From Selenomonadaceae bacterium (GTDB lineage: Bacteria > Bacillota > Negativicutes > Selenomonadales > Selenomonadaceae), in assembly GCA_017484235.1 (NCBI GenBank), contig JAFUTM010000334.1, positions 1 to 8,578 on the forward strand: a stretch of 8,578 nt of DNA. The letters run 5' to 3'. The number at the start of each line of letters is the position of its first letter. The stretch's first letter is position 1. A program made the translations under genes and the position numbers. The notes under the pieces are model-generated. The model saw only the letters and a list, made by a program, of their open reading frames with translations. It did no database searches and was not told where the DNA came from. Below, one piece after another: positions 5,863 to 8,578 of the stretch.

Positions 5863-6590
5863 AATCGGTGGAAACAAGACTTTCTGCGCAGCCTCATTAT
5901 AACATTCCAAATGTGTGGACGACCTTTCACATTGGCAAATGAAGTTATGGATGCTTTTACATCTGGATTTAAACAGCCGGCAGCTCTCCACCTTTGAATG
6001 TATTCTTCGTAATAATCAGAACATAAATCAGCCTGCCTTCTGATGTCTGCTAATTCGTGCTGGATTCTTCGACGCAGGTCAGTCACCAACGGCCTGTGCC
6101 AATGCAAAATTTCCAGAACGTCTATATCACTTCTTGCAATTAAGGCGTCACGGTTTTTATTAATTAGATTGTGCTTTCGGGTTTTTACGTCAATTATTGG
6201 CTCGCCTTCGAACTCATCTGGCAAGTCCATTAATACAAAAAGAATCATCGGTTCTACTTTCCGACTCGCTTCAAGCATTGCAGCTAAATCTTCGGTTGAT
6301 TCTCTGCCAAGCGGATATGTCTCAAATATTGCACATCTGTCGAATTTTTCAAGATCAAACTGAACATTTTCGCCATATGTCGGAATAAAAATTTCCATAT
6401 CTGGTAATAAATTATAAGTCGCTATACATAGTTGAACTTCATCATCTATTAATTTATATTTTTCAAAACTATGTTTTATTAAAATAGTTTTACGTCCATT
6501 CAAAGGCAGTGCCTCAATTGGAATTTTTAAAAGCCAGCATACAAATTGCCATCTCGAATCATCACCCAAAAATATCCACTTTGTCACCAT
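5859..6590 (-). CDS. Unknown soluble protein, N-terminal part; frame probably disrupted near its 3' end
   Basis: A 243-aa reading frame of unknown function, the first gene after a strong minus-strand promoter. It has no signal peptide or transmembrane segment, so it should be cytoplasmic. The start KWIFLGDDSRWQFVCWLL and the strands CAIFETYPLG and PMILFVLMDLPDEF suggest an alternating alpha/beta, perhaps Rossmann-like or degenerate nucleotide-binding fold, but there is no P-loop or other named motif. A helical region follows (DLRRRIQHELADIRRQADL, about 171-189). The last 14 residues (about 230-243) look out of frame: Arg codons AGG, AGA and CGA cluster there, while the other frame reads sensibly. 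ATG 6590 has GGTGGTG only a few bases upstream, and GTG 6587 is better spaced. It is probably the N-terminal two thirds of a 373-aa protein that works with the membrane coiled-coil protein encoded next. Confidence 0.7.
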   Translation of the reverse strand: MVTKWIFLGDDSRWQFVCWLLKIPIEALPLNGRKTILIKHSFEKYKLIDDEVQLCIATYNLLPDMEIFIPTYGENVQFDLEKFDRCAIFETYPLGRESTEDLAAMLEASRKVEPMILFVLMDLPDEFEGEPIIDVKTRKHNLINKNRDALIARSDIDVLEILHWHRPLVTDLRRRIQHELADIRRQADLCSDYYEEYIQRWRAAGCLNPDVKASITSFANVKGRPHIWNVIMRLRRKSCFHRL

Positions 6591-6619
6591 TTCACCACCA
6601 TACTTATAATTATAAATTT

Positions 6620-6648
6620 ATTATATCATCTATTTAAAGTCGTATCAA
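6620..6648 (-). promoter_or_regulatory. Near-consensus sigma-A promoter of the 4355-6590 operon
   Basis: On the minus strand TTGATA (6643-6648, 5 of 6) is followed after exactly 17 bp by a perfect TATAAT (6620-6625). The start point would fall near 6613, within a perfect 12-bp palindrome TTATAATTATAA (6604-6615). This is the best promoter match in the window and implies that the operon is expressed without an activator. Confidence 0.75.
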
Positions 6649-6693
6649 TGATTTATTAACGAATATGAATAAATTGCAGGAGACTTTTAATTA

Positions 6694-6777
6694 ATGGCGA
6701 ATTATTCTAAATCGTATAAATTTATTTCAAACAGAATATATATCAAAAACAGGAGAGACAAATATAATGAGAAGTGA
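6694..6777 (+). CDS. Possible 27-codon upstream ORF overlapping the ilvD start
   Basis: The ORF begins at ATG 6694 with GGAG at 6679-6682, 11 nt upstream, and stops at TGA 6775-6777, overlapping the first 11 bases of ilvD in another frame. The product is basic (begins MANYSKSYKFIS) with three Ile codons but no Leu or Val. It could be a translated leader coupled to ilvD or a chance ORF in A/T-rich DNA. I see no attenuator hairpin between it and ilvD. Confidence 0.25.
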   Translation: MANYSKSYKFISNRIYIKNRRDKYNEK

Positions 6778-8431
6778 TATTGTTAAAAAAGGTGCAACAC
6801 GTTGTGCGCATCGTTCGTTATTTCACGCAAATGGTTTTGGTCCTGAGGAACTGAGCAAACCGTTGATTGGTATCTGTAACTCATTCAACGAAATTATTCC
6901 TGGTCATATGCATCTTAAATCTATAACTGAAGCGGCCAAATTAGGCGTCGCAGCAGCAGGCGGCACTCCGATTGAATTTCCGGCAATTGGCGTTTGCGAC
7001 GGCATTGCAATGGGTCACACTGGTATGAAATATTCACTTGCAAGTCGTGAGCTGATTGCTGATTCTATTGAGGCAGTTACAATGGCGTCCGGTTTTGATG
7101 CACTGGTATTAATTCCAAACTGTGACAAAGTTGTACCTGGAATGTTAATGGCGGCAGCTCGTCTTAATATACCGTCAATAATTGTCAGTGGCGGCCCAAT
7201 GTTAGCTGGCAGACTTCACGGTCGCGACATTAGTGTCAGTCAGTCATTCGAGGCAGCTGGTAAATTTGCAGCAGGTCAGATGTCGGCTGAAGAAATGGCC
7301 AATTTAGAAAAACACGCCTGCCCTGGCTGCGGCTCCTGTGCAGGTCTGTTTACTGCAAACACAATGAACTCACTTGCTGAGGCACTCGGTATGGCTCTGC
7401 CTGGCAACGGAACAATTCCAGCGGCGTACAATGGTGCCCGTTTGATTCTCGCTAAACGTGCCGGCAAAGTTATCTTGGATCTGCTGCGCAAGAATATCAA
7501 GCCGCGTGACATTTTAACCAGAAAAGCCTTTGAAAATGCGATCACAGTTGATATGGGCATTGGCGGCTCATCTAATACAGTGCTGCATTTAACGGCAATT
7601 GCACACGAAGCTGGCATTGAGATTCCAGCTCTATTATTTGATGAAATCAGTCGCCGCACGCCATACATTACTAAGTTATCACCGGCTGGTACACATCATA
7701 TGCAGGACTTAGACGAGGCCGGCGGAATCACTGCGGTTATGCACGAACTTGCGAAAAAAGACTTACTGCATCTTGACGCGCTGACAGTTACCGGCACAGT
7801 GGCAGACCGTATTGAAGGTGCCGAAATCGAACGTACAGACGTAATTCACAGCATTGATAATCCATATCGTCCAACTGGCGGTATTGCAATTCTTCAAGGC
7901 AATCTCTGCCCAGATTATGCCGTCGTTAAGGCGTCAGCCGTTGCAGAAGATATGCTTACTTATAAAGGCACCGCTCGCTGCTTTAACTCTGAAGAAGAAG
8001 GCGTCAACGCCATTATGGAAGGTAAAATTCACGACGGTGATGTAGTGGTAATTCGCTACGAAGGACCAAAAGGCGGTCCTGGTATGCAGGAAATGTTAAA
8101 TCCAACGGCAGTTATTACTGGTATGGGCCTTAAAGTCGGCCTTATCACGGACGGCAGATTCAGCGGCGCAAGTCAAGGTGCTTGCATTGGTCACGTTTCG
8201 CCGGAAGCTATGGAAGGCGGAACCATTGCGCTTATTGAGGACGGCGATATAATTTCCATTGACATTCCAAATCGCAAGCTGGAACTTGAAGTCAGTGACG
8301 AGGAATTGTCCAAACGTCGTGCTAATTGGAAAAAGCCGGAACCTAAAATTAAAACCGGTTATCTTTCACGTTACGCCAAACTCACAACGTCCGCCTCTAC
8401 TGGCGCAGTTTTAAAAACAGATATATTTTAA
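6767..8431 (+). CDS. ilvD: Dihydroxy-acid dehydratase
   Basis: Cytoplasmic Fe-S enzyme of isoleucine and valine synthesis that dehydrates 2,3-dihydroxy-3-methyl acids to the 2-keto acids. The 554-aa length is normal. Family landmarks are NSFNEIIPGH (38-47), CDGIAMGH (77-84), PNCDKVVPGM (117-126; C119 a cluster ligand, D120 and K121 the metal-site residues), ACPGCGSCAGLFTANTMN (184-201; C191 a cluster ligand), MGIGGSSNT (263-271), GPKGGPGMQEML (433-444, metal ligand E442) and TDGRFSGAS (461-469, catalytic serine S466). The position of the third cysteine of [2Fe-2S] enzymes (PCN) is PGH here, as in the E. coli type, so an oxygen-sensitive cluster is likely. AGGAGA (6751-6756) lies 10 nt before the ATG. 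The gene stands without other ilv genes and could be co-transcribed with murB 55 bp downstream. No T-box or clear promoter was found upstream. Confidence 0.96.
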   Translation: MRSDIVKKGATRCAHRSLFHANGFGPEELSKPLIGICNSFNEIIPGHMHLKSITEAAKLGVAAAGGTPIEFPAIGVCDGIAMGHTGMKYSLASRELIADSIEAVTMASGFDALVLIPNCDKVVPGMLMAAARLNIPSIIVSGGPMLAGRLHGRDISVSQSFEAAGKFAAGQMSAEEMANLEKHACPGCGSCAGLFTANTMNSLAEALGMALPGNGTIPAAYNGARLILAKRAGKVILDLLRKNIKPRDILTRKAFENAITVDMGIGGSSNTVLHLTAIAHEAGIEIPALLFDEISRRTPYITKLSPAGTHHMQDLDEAGGITAVMHELAKKDLLHLDALTVTGTVADRIEGAEIERTDVIHSIDNPYRPTGGIAILQGNLCPDYAVVKASAVAEDMLTYKGTARCFNSEEEGVNAIMEGKIHDGDVVVIRYEGPKGGPGMQEMLNPTAVITGMGLKVGLITDGRFSGASQGACIGHVSPEAMEGGTIALIEDGDIISIDIPNRKLELEVSDEELSKRRANWKKPEPKIKTGYLSRYAKLTTSASTGAVLKTDIF

Positions 8432-8486
8432 CTGAGTCATTAATGATATGATTAAACATACGAGATTAGGAATGATGAACTAAACT

Positions 8487-8578
8487 ATGAATTGGAAAGA
8501 AAGTTTTTCAATTGAATTACAAAATATATTAAAACCGGATCAATTTATATTAGATGCGCCAATGAGTGAGCATACGAC
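8487..8578 (+). CDS. murB: Probable UDP-N-acetylenolpyruvoylglucosamine reductase, N-terminal end (3' truncated by window)
   Basis: Thirty codons from ATG 8487 to the window edge, beginning MNWKESFSIELQNILKP and running into LDAPMSEHT. The pattern of a helix with an L..IL core, then D-x-P-M-S-x-H-T, matches the N-terminus of MurB, where it is normally followed by the T(F/S)xIGGPA FAD-binding segment, here lying beyond the window. MurB makes UDP-N-acetylmuramate with NADPH in the cytoplasm for peptidoglycan synthesis. The only purine-rich ribosome binding site, AGGA at 8468-8471, is about 15 nt from the ATG, which is long. Other FAD-linked families cannot be fully excluded from so short a piece. 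Confidence 0.72.
   Translation, partial: MNWKESFSIELQNILKPDQFILDAPMSEHT

Noticed and set aside
5859..6590. A dynamin-like or other P-loop GTPase
   Set aside because: The strand-helix pattern is suggestive, but no GxxxxGK(S/T) motif or NKxD-type motif is present in the translation.
6600..6766. A T-box or other riboswitch upstream of ilvD
   Set aside because: The gap is short and A/T-rich. It lacks a T-box consensus sequence and a terminator/antiterminator pair, and half of it holds the divergent promoter.

Overview
The window looks like chromosome from a low-GC, outer-membrane-bearing Firmicute (Negativicutes, Selenomonas/Veillonella-like). The evidence is the combination of strong Firmicute-type ribosome binding sites, TTG/GTG starts and sigma-A promoters with lpxB, a lipid A gene that implies a lipopolysaccharide outer membrane. 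The placement is inferred from gene content; no rRNA is present.

Layout, left to right. (1) The 3' end of an EamA/DMT-family membrane transporter gene (+). (2) gdhA (+), NADP-type glutamate dehydrogenase, with a promoter region carrying an exact 12-bp direct repeat and a dyad. It ends at a bidirectional terminator shared with the convergent next gene. (3) A two-gene minus-strand unit with its own promoter: a 52-aa hypothetical protein and a 112-aa exported hypothetical protein. (4) lpxB (-), standing alone. Its predicted 5' leader contains a cluster of GAAT(T/G)AGGAAT-type repeats arranged as a long imperfect hairpin. (5) queH (+), for queuosine tRNA modification. (6) A minus-strand operon with a near-consensus promoter. 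It encodes an unrecognised soluble protein that appears split by a single-base frameshift, followed with an ATGA overlap by a membrane-anchored coiled-coil protein. (7) ilvD (+), for branched-chain amino acid synthesis, preceded by a possible 27-codon upstream ORF. (8) The first 30 codons of a probable murB (+).

Most of the window is housekeeping: nitrogen assimilation, lipid A, tRNA modification, Ile/Val synthesis and peptidoglycan. The candidates for something undescribed are the unknown soluble/coiled-coil pair at 4355-6590 and the short-peptide/exported-protein pair at 1810-2326. I could not assign either pair to a known system. No RNA genes, CRISPR array, insertion sequence or phage genes were seen.
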